A stretch of DNA of 64,000 nucleotides from Amnibacterium setariae (GCF_003581425.1 NZ_QXTG01000001.1:620001-684000); one strand, 5' to 3'. Counted from the first letter of the stretch, positions 15,145-23,693 are shown. Made by a program: numbers and translations. The notes: generated by a model not told the origin, from the sequence alone.

Positions 15145-15597
15145 TCAGATGCCGAGCACCAGGAGGTCGCGCAGCGTCGGCTCGCCCGCCTCGTCCGCGA
15201 AGGACTCGAACGCCCGGGTCAGCACGGCGCGGTCCTCGGTGGCGACGCGGTCGAGGACCGCGGCCAGCTCGCGGGTGCGCTGCGCGCTCACCTCGCGGAC
15301 GAGCCGGCTCCCGGCGTCGGTGATCGTGATGAGGACGCCTCGTCGGCTGTCCTCGCTCGGGCTGCGCTCCAGCCAGCCGCCGGCCTCGAGCCGGTCGAGC
15401 GAGCGGCTGAAGGTGGACACCACGACGCCGAGCCGTTCCGCCAGGGCGCCGACGCGCATCGGGCCGGCGGTCTCGAGCAGCACGAGCACGCGGAACTGCG
15501 GCAGGGTCACCTGCTCCAGCGCGGGCGCGACGCTGCGCGCGACGATGCCGAGCATCGCGCGCGACGCCCGGAGGGCGGCCCGACTGCTCTCGTCCAT
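15145..15597 (-). CDS. MarR-family regulator
   Basis: A 150-residue winged-helix protein with the MarR core QFRVLVLLETAGPMRVGALAERLGVVVSTFSRSLDRLEAGGWLER and the wing PSEDSRRGVLITITDAG. The start at 15597 has GGGAGGG seven bases upstream. No ligand cysteine stands out. The target may be the divergent zinc-ribbon gene at 15734 or itself. Confidence 0.85.
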   Translation of the reverse strand: MDESSRAALRASRAMLGIVARSVAPALEQVTLPQFRVLVLLETAGPMRVGALAERLGVVVSTFSRSLDRLEAGGWLERSPSEDSRRGVLITITDAGSRLVREVSAQRTRELAAVLDRVATEDRAVLTRAFESFADEAGEPTLRDLLVLGI

Positions 15598-15733
15598 GGT
15601 CTCCCTCCCTCGGCCGGGTTCCGAGCGTAGGCGCGACCGATGCGCAGGGAGCGGCGCGGACCGGTGCGCCGTGTTGCATCCGTGCAAGACTTGCCCGAGG
15701 TCAACTTCCACGGTGCGTGCGGGAGGGGTGCGG

Positions 15734-15883
15734 ATGGTCGGGTGCCCGAGGTGCGGGGCCTCGTCCGGGGTGCAGATCGTCCGGGACGCGAGCAGGCCGT
15801 GGGACCACGAGGCCGAGCGGACCGGTGCGCGCTGGACCGCGCACTGCGAAGTCTGCGACGCGACCTGGGTCCTGATCGACTGA
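15734..15883 (+). CDS. 49-residue zinc-ribbon protein
   Basis: A short frame with GGGAGGGG five bases before the ATG. The product carries CPRC near its start and CEVC near its end, the two knuckles expected of a zinc ribbon, with WTAHC and WVLI around the second. It is divergent from the MarR gene. It is probably a small nucleic-acid-binding or regulatory protein; the family is not known to me. Confidence 0.55.
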   Translation: MVGCPRCGASSGVQIVRDASRPWDHEAERTGARWTAHCEVCDATWVLID

Positions 15884-15917
15884 GCGCGAGCGACCCGCGC
15901 GCGGCGGCCCGCCGGCG

Positions 15918-17204
15918 TCAGCGCTCCGCCGGCGCCTCCTCCGGCCACCGGGCGACGGTGTGCTCGACGAGGTCGCAGATCGCGGACTCCGCGTCCGTGC
16001 CCGCGATCTGCGCCGCGATCCGGGCCGCGGCCACGCGGAACCCCTCGTCCCCCCGGACCCGGTCGACGGCGGTGCGCAGGACCGCCGCGGAGGGGGTGCC
16101 CGTGCGCAGGTCGATCCCGGCCCCGGTCCAGGCGACCCGCGCCGCCGTCTCGACGTCGGTCTCGAGCGTGCCGGCCACGACGAGGGGGATGCCGCGGCGC
16201 AGCGCGTGCTGCGTGTGCAGGTAGTCGCCGTCCGAGACGACGACCGTGCGCCGCGGGACCAGCCGGGACCAGGGCATGCGGTCCTCGAAGTGCACGTTCG
16301 CCGGCAGCGGGCCGTCCTGCGCCGCCGCCACGGCGGCACGGGCGGCCCCGACCACGATCACCGTGCTGTCCGAGTCGCCGAACGCGCGGATCGTCGGGTC
16401 GACGAGCCCGCCGACCTCCGAGCCCGACCCCGCCCGGACCGCGATCACGGGGGGCTCGGTGCGCGGGTCCCACCACTCGGGCAGCACCGGGTCCTCCTGC
16501 GGGTGCAGCGGGCCGACGAATCGGAAGTTCGTCGGCAGCGCGCGCCGCGGGTACTCGAACCGCGGCACGGTCAGCTGCGCCCACGCGTCGCCGAGCGCCG
16601 GCGTCGACCGGAGGTCGCCGTGCACCCGCACCTGGAACGTCGACTCGATCTGCGCGTTGAACGACCGCGACAGCCGCGCCATCGCCCGCGAGGCGAGCAG
16701 CTCGAAGGTGCCGGCGCGCAGGCGGTCCGCCCCGTCGTCGCCGGGTGCGAAGCCCATGCCGTAGGGCGGCACGAGCGGGTCGGGGATCCAGGGCGCGGAG
16801 AACCCCAGCATGATCACGGGCGGACGTTCCCCCGAGGGCCGGGCGGCGAGCATCGCCGCTCCGACGAACAGGCCGTCCGTGACGACCGCGTCGATCCGCT
16901 CCTCGGCGATCACGCGCTCGACGACGGCCCACTGCTCGGGGACGGGGTCGATGATGTTGCGCTGCACCCGCGTGTAGAGCTGCCACGCCCGCCGCGCGAC
17001 GGGCGGCAGCGCGGGCAGCTGCGCCGGCATCGGCGGCTCCGGCACCACGTGCACCGCGAACCCGTGGCGGCGGTAGGCCTCGACGCCCGCCGCGGACGAC
17101 ACCACGGCGACGCGGTGGCCGCGGCTGCGCAGCGCCTCGGCGAGCGGGACGGCGTGCTCCGCGGCGCCGAGCCCCGCGAGCGTCGACAGCAGGACGGCGG
17201 ACAC
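15918..17204 (-). CDS. MGT-type glycosyltransferase (GT1)
   Basis: A 428-residue protein with the GT-B layout of macrolide/UDP-glycosyltransferases: N-terminal LLSTLAGLGAAEHAVPLAEALRSRGH, and a C-terminal donor domain where WSRLVPRRTVVVSDGDYLHTQHALRRGIPLVV replaces the usual H.G..G motif. GTG at 17204 with GGAGG nine bases before it is the start. It follows a TetR gene in the same direction with two TGCA palindromes in between. The sugar and acceptor are unknown, and no biosynthetic cluster surrounds it. Confidence 0.75.
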   Translation of the reverse strand: MSAVLLSTLAGLGAAEHAVPLAEALRSRGHRVAVVSSAAGVEAYRRHGFAVHVVPEPPMPAQLPALPPVARRAWQLYTRVQRNIIDPVPEQWAVVERVIAEERIDAVVTDGLFVGAAMLAARPSGERPPVIMLGFSAPWIPDPLVPPYGMGFAPGDDGADRLRAGTFELLASRAMARLSRSFNAQIESTFQVRVHGDLRSTPALGDAWAQLTVPRFEYPRRALPTNFRFVGPLHPQEDPVLPEWWDPRTEPPVIAVRAGSGSEVGGLVDPTIRAFGDSDSTVIVVGAARAAVAAAQDGPLPANVHFEDRMPWSRLVPRRTVVVSDGDYLHTQHALRRGIPLVVAGTLETDVETAARVAWTGAGIDLRTGTPSAAVLRTAVDRVRGDEGFRVAAARIAAQIAGTDAESAICDLVEHTVARWPEEAPAER

Positions 17205-17264
17205 GGGCCGATCCTCCGCGTCGGCGCACCCGAGCGCCCCCGGGCCGCGCCGGGCCGGGCCCGA

Positions 17265-17296
17265 GGTGCACCGGGAACGGGCCCCGGAGTGCACTC
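17265..17296. promoter_or_regulatory. Paired TGCA palindromes before the glycosyltransferase
   Basis: GGTGCACC (17265-17272) and GAGTGCACTC (17287-17296) are both perfect palindromes with GTGCAC cores 22 bp apart, two helical turns. They lie between the TetR gene and the glycosyltransferase. They are a plausible operator of that TetR protein. Confidence 0.4.
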
Positions 17297-17327
17297 GGGC
17301 GCGCGCGGACGGGCGCCGTGCCGGAGG

Positions 17328-17969
17328 TCAGTCGACCGCGGCCTCGAGGTCGGCGCCCCAGACGAGGCCGAGCTCGGCACGTACCACGCGGGTCAGCAGC
17401 CGCAGCCGGTCCGTCTGCGTCCGGTAGCCGATCAGCTCGTAGTTGTTCGCGCCGTCGACGAGGGAGATGAGGTGGGCCGCGATCTCGTCCGCGTCCGCCT
17501 GCGGGAAGTCGCCGCCGCGCGCCCCGCGTCGGATCACCGAGCTGACGAGTCCGTGCCATGCCTCCTCGTGCTCGCGCACCGCGGCGCGCAGCGCGGGGTC
17601 GCGACGGGTCAGCGCCCACACCTCGAGCCGCAGCGCGTCGCTCTCCTCCGGCGGCGCCGCGAGCCAGTTCAGCAGCGCGCGCATCTGCGCCGCGGCGGAC
17701 GGGTCCGCGAGGATCGACCGGCGCACCTGCGCGACCTCGGCGGTGGCCAGCGAACGGTAGGCCTCGGCGATGCGGGCGGGGAGGTCGACGGTCGCCGCGA
17801 TCGTCTGCGGCGTCGACCCCGTCGCTGCAGCGACCGACTCGGCGGTGACGGCGAAGACGCCGTCCCGCGGGAGGATCTCCTTGATCGCGTCGACGACCTG
17901 CTCGTCCGAGACGGACGCGTCCGTGCTCGTCGTGGTCGTTCCCGCGGCGGTGCGCCGACGCCAGCCCAT
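17328..17969 (-). CDS. TetR-like regulator
   Basis: A 213-residue protein. The helix-turn-helix region (DGVFAVTAESVAAATGSTPQTIAATV) is weaker than usual for TetR. The C-terminal domain (LRLEVWALTRRDPALRAAVREHEEAWHGLVSSVIRRG...GDFPQADADEIAAHLISLVDGANNYELIG) is typical of TetR ligand domains. It lies immediately upstream of the glycosyltransferase gene and is its likely regulator. Confidence 0.75.
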   Translation of the reverse strand: MGWRRRTAAGTTTTSTDASVSDEQVVDAIKEILPRDGVFAVTAESVAAATGSTPQTIAATVDLPARIAEAYRSLATAEVAQVRRSILADPSAAAQMRALLNWLAAPPEESDALRLEVWALTRRDPALRAAVREHEEAWHGLVSSVIRRGARGGDFPQADADEIAAHLISLVDGANNYELIGYRTQTDRLRLLTRVVRAELGLVWGADLEAAVD

Positions 17970-18080
17970 GCTCTTCTCCCGCGATGCCGAGGAGGGGCCA
18001 TTGTCACCGCTGGAGGCGGTGGAGCGCTCCGCCCCGACCGGGTGACGGGATGCACCGCCTCCTCCCGCCGCTGCACGGCT

Positions 18081-18986
18081 TCACGTGCGTGCGGTGCTCC
18101 GCTCGACCGCGACGCGGCGGAGGAGCCGCCCCAGCAGCCCGGGGCGATCCCGGCCGCCCGACCCGTTCCGCGGCGGAGCGGTGCTGGTCCGCAGCACGAG
18201 CTCGGCGGGGACCACCTGGTCGTCGTCGGCCGTCTCGCCGAGCAGCCGCGCGGCGGCGGCGCGGCCGACCGCCGCCGGATCCTGCCGCATCGTCGTGAGC
18301 CCGGCCGCCGCGGCCGCCTCGTGGTCGTCGACGCCGATGACGCTCACGTCGCGCGGGACGGCCAGCCCGAGCCGTCTCGCCGCCTCGAGCACGCCGTAGG
18401 CGACCTCGTCGACCACGGCGAAGACGGCCGTGGGCCGGTCGTCGCCGGAGAGGAGGCTCATGGCCGCGGCCGTCGCGTCCGCCAGCTCGAACGAGCTCGC
18501 CCGCACCGCCGCCTGCATCTCCAGCCCGGCCGCGCTCATCGCCTCGCTGTAGCCGCGGACCCGGTCGGCGCGGATGGTGATGTCGTCGGGCGCGGTGACG
18601 AGCCCGGCGAGGTGGGCGATCTGCCGGTGGCCCAGGTCGATCAGGTGCTGCGTCGCGTCGCGGGCGATGGCGGCGTCGTCCAGCCGGACCGTCGGCAGCC
18701 CGTCGGACCGGCCGCCGATCAGCACGACGGGCTTGCCGGGCCGCGTCACGCGCTCCACCTGCTCGCCCTGCAGCCGGAAGTGCACCGCGACCGCGCCGAC
18801 GTACTCGGGCCGGGCGAGCTGCGCCTCCAGCCGGGCGGCCACGTGCTGCCGCGCCGCCGGCCCGGGCGGTTCCACCCAGACCTCGAGCTCGTGCCCGTGG
18901 GCGGCGGCACCGGCTCGGAGGCCGCGCAGCAGGGACTCGAAGTACCACTTGCCGGCGTAGGGGACCGGCACGCTCACGATCGCCAT
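18081..18986 (-). CDS. LacI-type ligand-binding protein lacking the HTH
   Basis: A 301-residue protein that matches only the effector-binding part of LacI regulators: ESLLRGLRAGAAAHGHELEV, PVVLIGGRS, HRQIAHLAGL, RVRGYSEAM, DRPTAVFAVVDEVAYGVLEAARRLGLAVPRDVSVIGVDDHE, LTTMRQDP. The ATG at 18986 has GGAGGAG six bases before it, and the sequence upstream does not encode a helix-turn-helix in any frame. There is no signal peptide either, so it is not a periplasmic binding protein. It may be a truncated regulator or a cytoplasmic ligand sensor. Confidence 0.75.
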   Translation of the reverse strand: MAIVSVPVPYAGKWYFESLLRGLRAGAAAHGHELEVWVEPPGPAARQHVAARLEAQLARPEYVGAVAVHFRLQGEQVERVTRPGKPVVLIGGRSDGLPTVRLDDAAIARDATQHLIDLGHRQIAHLAGLVTAPDDITIRADRVRGYSEAMSAAGLEMQAAVRASSFELADATAAAMSLLSGDDRPTAVFAVVDEVAYGVLEAARRLGLAVPRDVSVIGVDDHEAAAAAGLTTMRQDPAAVGRAAAARLLGETADDDQVVPAELVLRTSTAPPRNGSGGRDRPGLLGRLLRRVAVERSTART

Positions 18987-19136
18987 CAGTGCTCCTCCGG
19001 ATGCGCTCGGCCCGCGCGACTCTGCGCGGCGGACGAATCGTCGCACGATGACGCCGCCCTGACCCGGAGGCGTCGCGGGGGCACGCGCGTCGCGTCGCTC
19101 CTCCGGCCCGCTCGGGCGCCTGGACGGAGGCGCGTG

Positions 19137-19424
19137 CTAGCCGCGGCGCTCGCGGTCCGGGAGCGCACCCGGCGCGGTCGGCGGCTCGGGCGGGTTCTGC
19201 CGCGCGTTCCGCCACTCGTCGAGCGTCGGCAGCAGCAGGACCAGCGCGAGCAGGCCGATGCCGCCGCTGATGAAGGGCAGCGGGTCGAGCGGCAGCCCGC
19301 TCGAGAGCTGGATGTCGATCCGCAGCGCCGCGGACACCAGCAGCCAGACCGACATCAGCACGTAGACGGTCAGCATCACCAGCCTCACGTGGTCCAGCAA
19401 GCCACGCGTCGCCTTCGTCCGCAA
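19137..19424 (-). CDS. Two-span membrane protein
   Basis: A 95-residue protein with two hydrophobic segments (VRLVMLTVYVLMSVWLLVSAAL and PFISGGIGLLALVLLLPTL) and a Pro-rich C-terminal tail. The start appears to be TTG at 19424, since no ATG or GTG precedes the basic N-terminus; an internal GTG is possible. Family unknown. Confidence 0.55.
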   Translation of the reverse strand: MRTKATRGLLDHVRLVMLTVYVLMSVWLLVSAALRIDIQLSSGLPLDPLPFISGGIGLLALVLLLPTLDEWRNARQNPPEPPTAPGALPDRERRG

Positions 19425-19636
19425 CCGGGTGCCGTGCGCCTCGCGATCCTGGTAGTGGCGCTGTCAGGACCACGGCTGCCAGGAGAAGCGCGGCCTCGTG
19501 CGCGGGCGGGGCCGCTCCTAGCGTCCGGGTCGTGGATCTCGCACTCGCCTCGCCGCGAGCCGCTCGGTGCACCCGTACGCCGTCGACCTGCTCGTGACGG
19601 TCGCGACCGTGTACGCGGTGCTGCCCGGCCCGGCCG

Positions 19637-20500
19637 TCATCGACTGCTCGGTGGCGAAGGCCGCGCTGCTCGCGCCGTTGAAGACCGCGTCGAGGACGGG
19701 ACGGCCGCCGCCGTCCGGCCGCTGGCGCTCCGCGCCCGGACGGCGAGCACCGTCACGACCACGACGAACACGACCAGGAGGACCGCGCTGACCGGTCCCG
19801 GTCCGAGGTCCACGCCGCCGCGGTCGCGCGGCACCGCGAACCAGTCGGCGAAGGACGCGCCCAAGGGCCGCGTGAGCACGTACGCGGTCCAGAACGTCGC
19901 CACGGCCGCGCGCCGGGTGACGACGAAGAAGAGGCCCGGGGCGGCGAAGAGCACCAGGAACAGGACGCCGGAGCCCAGGTAGCCGAGCCCGAACGAGGTC
20001 GCCGTCAGGTCGCCGGCGGCGGTGCCGAGCGCGAACGTGCACACGGCCGCGGCCCAGTAGAAGCGCTCGCGGCGGCCCGTCGTGATCCCGTGCACCGACA
20101 GCGTGCCCTCGCGCCGCCACAGCGCGAACACGATCACGAGCGCGATCGCGAACAGGGCCGCGGAGAGCAGGTAGGGGACCCCGAGCCCGACGTGCAGCAC
20201 GTCGGCGGCCATCGTTCCGAACACGCTCACCATGAGGGCGGTCGTCCAGTAGACCGCCGGCCGGTAGGCCTGCATCCGGAGCTGCAGCAGCAGGGCCGCC
20301 ACCAGCACCACGAACGCCGCGGGCACCACGAGCTCCGGCGCGAACCGCTGCACGAGGAAGTCCGACGTCGTCTCGCCCATCCCGGTGGTGAGGATCTTCA
20401 CGACCCAGAACGCCGCGTCCGGCTCCGGCACCCGACGGGTCGGCGCGGTCGCGGCACGCCCCGCTCTCGATCGCACGCCCGGATCTTCGGGGAGCCGCAT
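19637..20500 (-). CDS. COG4705-type membrane protein (DUF347 repeats)
   Basis: A 287-residue integral membrane protein with repeated motifs WVVKILTTGMGETTSDFL, WAAAVCTFALGTAAGDLTA and WTAYVLTRPLGASFADWF, characteristic of the DUF347/COG4705 repeat. About eight spans are visible. The repeated acidic residue after T.G/G suggests ion transport, but no function is proven. The C-terminal 20 residues are low complexity. It is divergent from the GAF protein gene. Confidence 0.8.
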   Translation of the reverse strand: MRLPEDPGVRSRAGRAATAPTRRVPEPDAAFWVVKILTTGMGETTSDFLVQRFAPELVVPAAFVVLVAALLLQLRMQAYRPAVYWTTALMVSVFGTMAADVLHVGLGVPYLLSAALFAIALVIVFALWRREGTLSVHGITTGRRERFYWAAAVCTFALGTAAGDLTATSFGLGYLGSGVLFLVLFAAPGLFFVVTRRAAVATFWTAYVLTRPLGASFADWFAVPRDRGGVDLGPGPVSAVLLVVFVVVVTVLAVRARSASGRTAAAVPSSTRSSTARAARPSPPSSR

Positions 20501-20621
20501 CAAGAAAGCGCCAAGACGGGCGCGAGCGCCGGATCCCTCGGTCGCTCCTCGCGATCCGCGGCGCCCGCAGACGATGCGGAGCGTCGCCTGGCATCGTCGT
20601 CCCGTCCTGGAGGGGGTGCCG

Positions 20622-21710
20622 ATGCACGAGGCGAGCAGGGTCGGCGGCGGGCGCTTCGACATCAGCCGGATCCACCGCAGCGGTCCCGCCCCGCAGAGCG
20701 TCCTCGTCATCGGCGACCACTCCTTCGTCGACGGGCCGGAGCACGCGGTCGGCCACCGTCTGGTCGATCGCATCGCGGACGAGATCGTGCTGCGCACCGG
20801 ACGGGGTCTCGACCTCGACGTGCTCTGGGACCTCGCACCGGCGGTCCGCGCCGTCGGCGGCGCGCGGGACGCCTGGCGGCTCTGGCGGTACGAGGCGGTC
20901 GCCGCCCTGCTGCCGGAGCACTTCGGCACGTGGACGCGGCACCGGCTCGCACGAGCCGCGAAGGCGGCCGACGGCTTGGTGTCGGAGCTCGCTTCCGCGA
21001 GCCGGCTGCTGCTCGTCCGCTTCCGGATCGACGGCGAGCCGGACGCCGAGCTCGACGCCCGCCTGCGGACTGCGTTCGACCTCCCGACCGTGATGGTGCC
21101 CGCCGACGGCGGCCTGTCGGAGGCGGTGCTGGAGCACGCGCCCCGGATCGCGGCGCCGATCGCGGCGACCCTGGCCGCGTCCGCTGCCGCGGCGGTCGAA
21201 GGGCTCGCCCGGACGGCCGAGGAGCGTCGAGCCGTGCCGCAGCCGGAGCAGGACCGTCAGGACGCCGTCGACCGGGTCCGCGCGATCGCGTCGTCCGGTG
21301 CGGGGCATCTCGAGCGGGTCGTCCTCCTCGCACGGAACACGTTCGACGTGCCGTTCGCGCAGGTCAACCTCGTGGACCACGGCCGGGCCCGCGTGCTCGC
21401 GGCGGTGGGGAGCCCCTCCGGCGTCGAGGTGGCGGAGCCGCTGTGCGGGATCGCGATCCGCGGCTCGGGGCCGCTGGTCGTGGCGGACACCTGGCTCGAC
21501 CGCCGGTTCGACGGCAACCCGCACGTGCGGGGCGCCGCCGAGCCGGTCCGCTTCTACGCCGCGCACCCGATCGAGTCGCCCGACGGGTACCGGGTGGGCG
21601 CCCTGTGCGTGTTCGACCTGGTGCCGCACGAGGTGGACGCCGCCGACGGCGATGCGCTCCGCGAGCTCGCGCAGCTCGCGGAGGCCGAGCTCGGCCTCCT
21701 GATGGGGTGA
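20622..21710 (+). CDS. GAF-domain protein with unknown N-terminal domain
   Basis: A 362-residue protein. Residues 25-185 form an alpha/beta domain that starts SVLVIGDHSFVDG and contains DLDVLWDLAPAVR; it looks like an SGNH-type fold but lacks a clear catalytic triad. Residues 210-362 are a GAF domain (TFDVPFAQVNLVDHGRARVLAAVG, PLVVADTWLDRRF, VRFYAAHPIESPDGYRVGALCVFD). No output domain is seen. GGAGGGGG before the ATG at 20622 supports the start. It may be a redox or small-molecule sensor. Confidence 0.7.
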   Translation: MHEASRVGGGRFDISRIHRSGPAPQSVLVIGDHSFVDGPEHAVGHRLVDRIADEIVLRTGRGLDLDVLWDLAPAVRAVGGARDAWRLWRYEAVAALLPEHFGTWTRHRLARAAKAADGLVSELASASRLLLVRFRIDGEPDAELDARLRTAFDLPTVMVPADGGLSEAVLEHAPRIAAPIAATLAASAAAAVEGLARTAEERRAVPQPEQDRQDAVDRVRAIASSGAGHLERVVLLARNTFDVPFAQVNLVDHGRARVLAAVGSPSGVEVAEPLCGIAIRGSGPLVVADTWLDRRFDGNPHVRGAAEPVRFYAAHPIESPDGYRVGALCVFDLVPHEVDAADGDALRELAQLAEAELGLLMG

Positions 21711-21802
21711 ACCCGGCCACCGGCCTGCGGGAGACGGACCGCGGTCGCCACGTCGGGGTCGACCCGGACCTGCATCGATCCGATCACCAGGGTCGTCGAC
21801 AT
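21554..21802 (-). pseudogene. Possible truncated small gene antisense to the GAF 3' end
   Basis: A very strong ribosome site (GGGGAGGAGG) precedes an ATG at 21802. The first 31 codons (starting MSTTLVIGSMQVRVDPD) look coding, with G/C in nearly every third position. From 21710 on, the frame runs antisense through the GAF gene and becomes Ser/Arg-rich nonsense. The likely reading is a small gene whose 3' part was lost when the GAF gene end was joined here. Confidence 0.35.
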
Positions 21803-22049
21803 CCGCTCGCCTCCTCCCCTCGATCGTCGGTCCCCTCGGCGGGCCGTGCTTCCGCGCGAGAGTCGCCGTGCTTCTCCGGCACACCACGTCGCGCACCACG
21901 CACGTCCCGCCGGGCGCGAGCCACGCGGTCCGGGAGGCCGCGTCGACCGGACGTCCGCGCCGTCCTCCATCGGCCGGTCCGTCGAGTCGCATGCGGGCCG
22001 GGGCCGAGGGCCGTCCCATGAGGGGGCATCGGACACGGGCTCGGGACGG
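21711..22049. other. 339-bp region without an intact gene
   Basis: It holds the 5' remnant of a leftward small gene (ATG at 21802) and about 240 bp in which I see no convincing frame, repeat or hairpin. Confidence 0.5.
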
Positions 22050-22367
22050 CTACGGGCGGAGCTGACCCCAGCCGAACCCGCTCTCAGCGACGAAGTCCTG
22101 AAGCTCGCTCCGTACTCGCGCGTACACCTCGGACGAGGTCTCGTCCCCATCGACCCAGATGCCCCGGTGCTCGCCGAGCGTCCGGACCTCGAGCATCGCC
22201 TCGGGGCGGAGCGGCTCGTCGTCGCTCATCGCCTGCCTGCGCCCGAGGCCGGCTGTGAAGTCGGGCGCCCATGTCACCGTCGTCGTCGTCTCCGCGAGCT
22301 CCTCGGGTGTCAGGATCTCGCGGAGTGCGGGCTGCACCGCCTCGATGAGCTCCGCGACCAGCATCAC
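22050..22367 (-). CDS. Hypothetical protein, 105 residues
   Basis: An acidic soluble protein with a helical N-terminus (VAELIEAVQPALREILTPEELAETTTTV) and a C-terminal alpha/beta part (LEVRTLGEHRGIWVDGDETSSEVYARVRSELQDFVAESGFGWG). It starts with two consecutive ATG codons. The even codon use supports a real gene. Family not recognised. Confidence 0.6.
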   Translation of the reverse strand: MMLVAELIEAVQPALREILTPEELAETTTTVTWAPDFTAGLGRRQAMSDDEPLRPEAMLEVRTLGEHRGIWVDGDETSSEVYARVRSELQDFVAESGFGWGQLRP

Positions 22368-22484
22368 CTGGGAATCACGCCCCTCGCTCCGACCCCGGCT
22401 GCTCGTCCCGCCGGGAGGGGAGAGACGTCTCGCGGCCAGGGGAGTGCGACGTCCCGCGGGCTCGTCCTGGCACGTTCGCGAAGG

Positions 22485-22557
22485 TGGGCCCCGTGGGGCT
22501 CGAACCCACGACCCGCGGATTAAAAGTCCGATGCTCTACCGACTGAGCTAGAGGCCC
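22485..22557 (-). tRNA. tRNA-Lys (anticodon TTT)
   Basis: On the minus strand a complete cloverleaf starts GGGCCTC and ends GGGGCCCA. The D-arm is AGCTCAGTCGGTAGAGC, the anticodon loop CTTTTAA and the T-loop GGTTCGAGC. The acceptor stem pairs GGGCCTC with GGGGCCC, including one U-G pair. CCA is not encoded (ACCT follows). 73 nt. Confidence 0.96.
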
Positions 22558-22593
22558 GTGGGGTCGAGGATATCCGCGCCGTCGGCGGGGCGG

Positions 22594-22743
22594 TCAGACG
22601 CGGCGACGGATGAAGCCGACGACGCCCGTGATCACGAAGAGGATCAGGCCGATGATCGCGAGCCAGATCAGGCCCTTGATGGTGAAGCCGACGATCGCGA
22701 GGATCAGCCAGATCACGAGCAGCGTGATGATCAGTCCGAGCAT
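22594..22743 (-). CDS. 49-residue hydrophobic protein
   Basis: MLGLIITLLVIWLILAI, then [21 protein letters not shown] and a basic end IRRRV: two membrane hairpins, of a kind widespread in Actinobacteria. The ATG at 22743 lies six bases after TACATT (minus strand), so the mRNA is probably leaderless. It is located just downstream of the tRNA-Lys gene on the opposite side. Function unknown. Confidence 0.75.
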   Translation of the reverse strand: MLGLIITLLVIWLILAIVGFTIKGLIWLAIIGLILFVITGVVGFIRRRV

Positions 22744-22827
22744 GCTGGGAATGTAGGCGGCACTTCCCGAGAGGCGGCCGAACGCGGGCCGGCGCGCGGA
22801 TGCGGCCTCCGCTCGTACCCTGGGGCG

Positions 22828-23454
22828 GTGGCCGATTTCCCCCGTCCGGTGCGGATGCCGTCCGAGCACTTCGACTTCGTGAAGGGCGGCGAGGACCCCG
22901 CCGTGCTCGTCCGCTCCGCGCACGAGACCGCGCAGGCGCTCGTCAGCCGCGTGCGGGCGGACCCCGACCCCGAGGTCGTCGCCCGCCTCGTCGCGTTCGC
23001 GGAGCGGGAGGGCATCGACGCGGTCGCCGAGCTGTGGTCGCGAGCCGCCGCGCTCAGCCTGCCGGGAGCGCTCTGGCGGCTCTACCTGCTCCGCGAGATG
23101 GTCCGGCGCGACGCCGACCAGGTCAGCCTCGCCTACGCGCGCGGCGTCGAGCGGCTCGCCGGGATCAGCGTCGTGGTGGCGGGGGCGCCGTCGCCCGCCG
23201 GCCCCGAGGAGCTGCTCGCGCTCGCCGACGAGATCCTCCGCGGCGTCTTCGCCGGCGACCTCGCCCTCGCGCTCGACCGGGCCGCCGCGTTCTGCCGGGT
23301 GACGGCGGACGGGTCGCTCGACCTCGCGGACGACGCGGACCCGACCGAGCCGGCGCGGGCCGAGGTGCTGACGCGCCGCGCTTCGCGGCTGGCGCAGCTC
23401 GCCGACGACCTGTCGGCGTCTGCCAGGCTGCAGCGGGACGGCGCTTTAGACTAG
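22828..23454 (+). CDS. Conserved hypothetical protein (leaderless)
   Basis: A 208-residue, mostly helical protein: FVKGGEDPAVLVRSAHETAQALVSRVRADPDPEVVARLVAFAEREGIDAVAELWSR, LPGALWRLYLLREMVRR, LADEILRGVFAGDLALALDRAAAFCRVTADG. This composition is common in actinobacterial genomes but has no assigned function. The GTG start lies exactly six bases after TACCCT (22816-22821). It is divergent from the 49-residue membrane protein gene, sharing an 84-bp promoter region. Confidence 0.7.
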   Translation: MADFPRPVRMPSEHFDFVKGGEDPAVLVRSAHETAQALVSRVRADPDPEVVARLVAFAEREGIDAVAELWSRAAALSLPGALWRLYLLREMVRRDADQVSLAYARGVERLAGISVVVAGAPSPAGPEELLALADEILRGVFAGDLALALDRAAAFCRVTADGSLDLADDADPTEPARAEVLTRRASRLAQLADDLSASARLQRDGALD

Positions 23455-23693
23455 GCACGGCCCTCGGGCCACGCCGGGCCGCAGTAACCCCGGGCTCCAT
23501 TTTCAGCCGCTCCGAGCGGCCTCGCGCCGAGAGGCGTTTCTGCGGTCCGGCACTCCTGCCCTCGCATTCGGGCCTCTGCGATCTTCCGCGCAATCCGAGG
23601 GAGCGGCCGGTCCGAACCCTGGATGCGACGGATGAAGCCGCCGGCCCGAACGGGAGTCGGACGCTTCACGCGCGGAGCAGGAGGAGGTGCTGC

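Noticed and set aside
15918-18986. Secondary-metabolite gene cluster around the MGT glycosyltransferase
   Set aside because: No polyketide, peptide synthetase, terpene or tailoring genes accompany it; only regulators are adjacent.
19567-19791. A rightward 74-residue gene antisense to the COG4705-type gene
   Set aside because: Its second half overlaps the opposite coding sequence, there is no ribosome site, and the composition turns Arg/Pro-rich.
15960-19982. Very long open frames on the strand opposite known genes (also 3566-6289, 9003-11270, 30531-33122)
   Set aside because: At over 70% G+C, stop codons are rare in every frame. These frames are Arg/Gly/Pro-rich, lack ribosome sites and run antisense across well-supported genes.
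22485-22557. Integration (att) site at tRNA-Lys
   Set aside because: No repeat of the tRNA 3' end and no integrase occur nearby; the neighbouring genes are ordinary.
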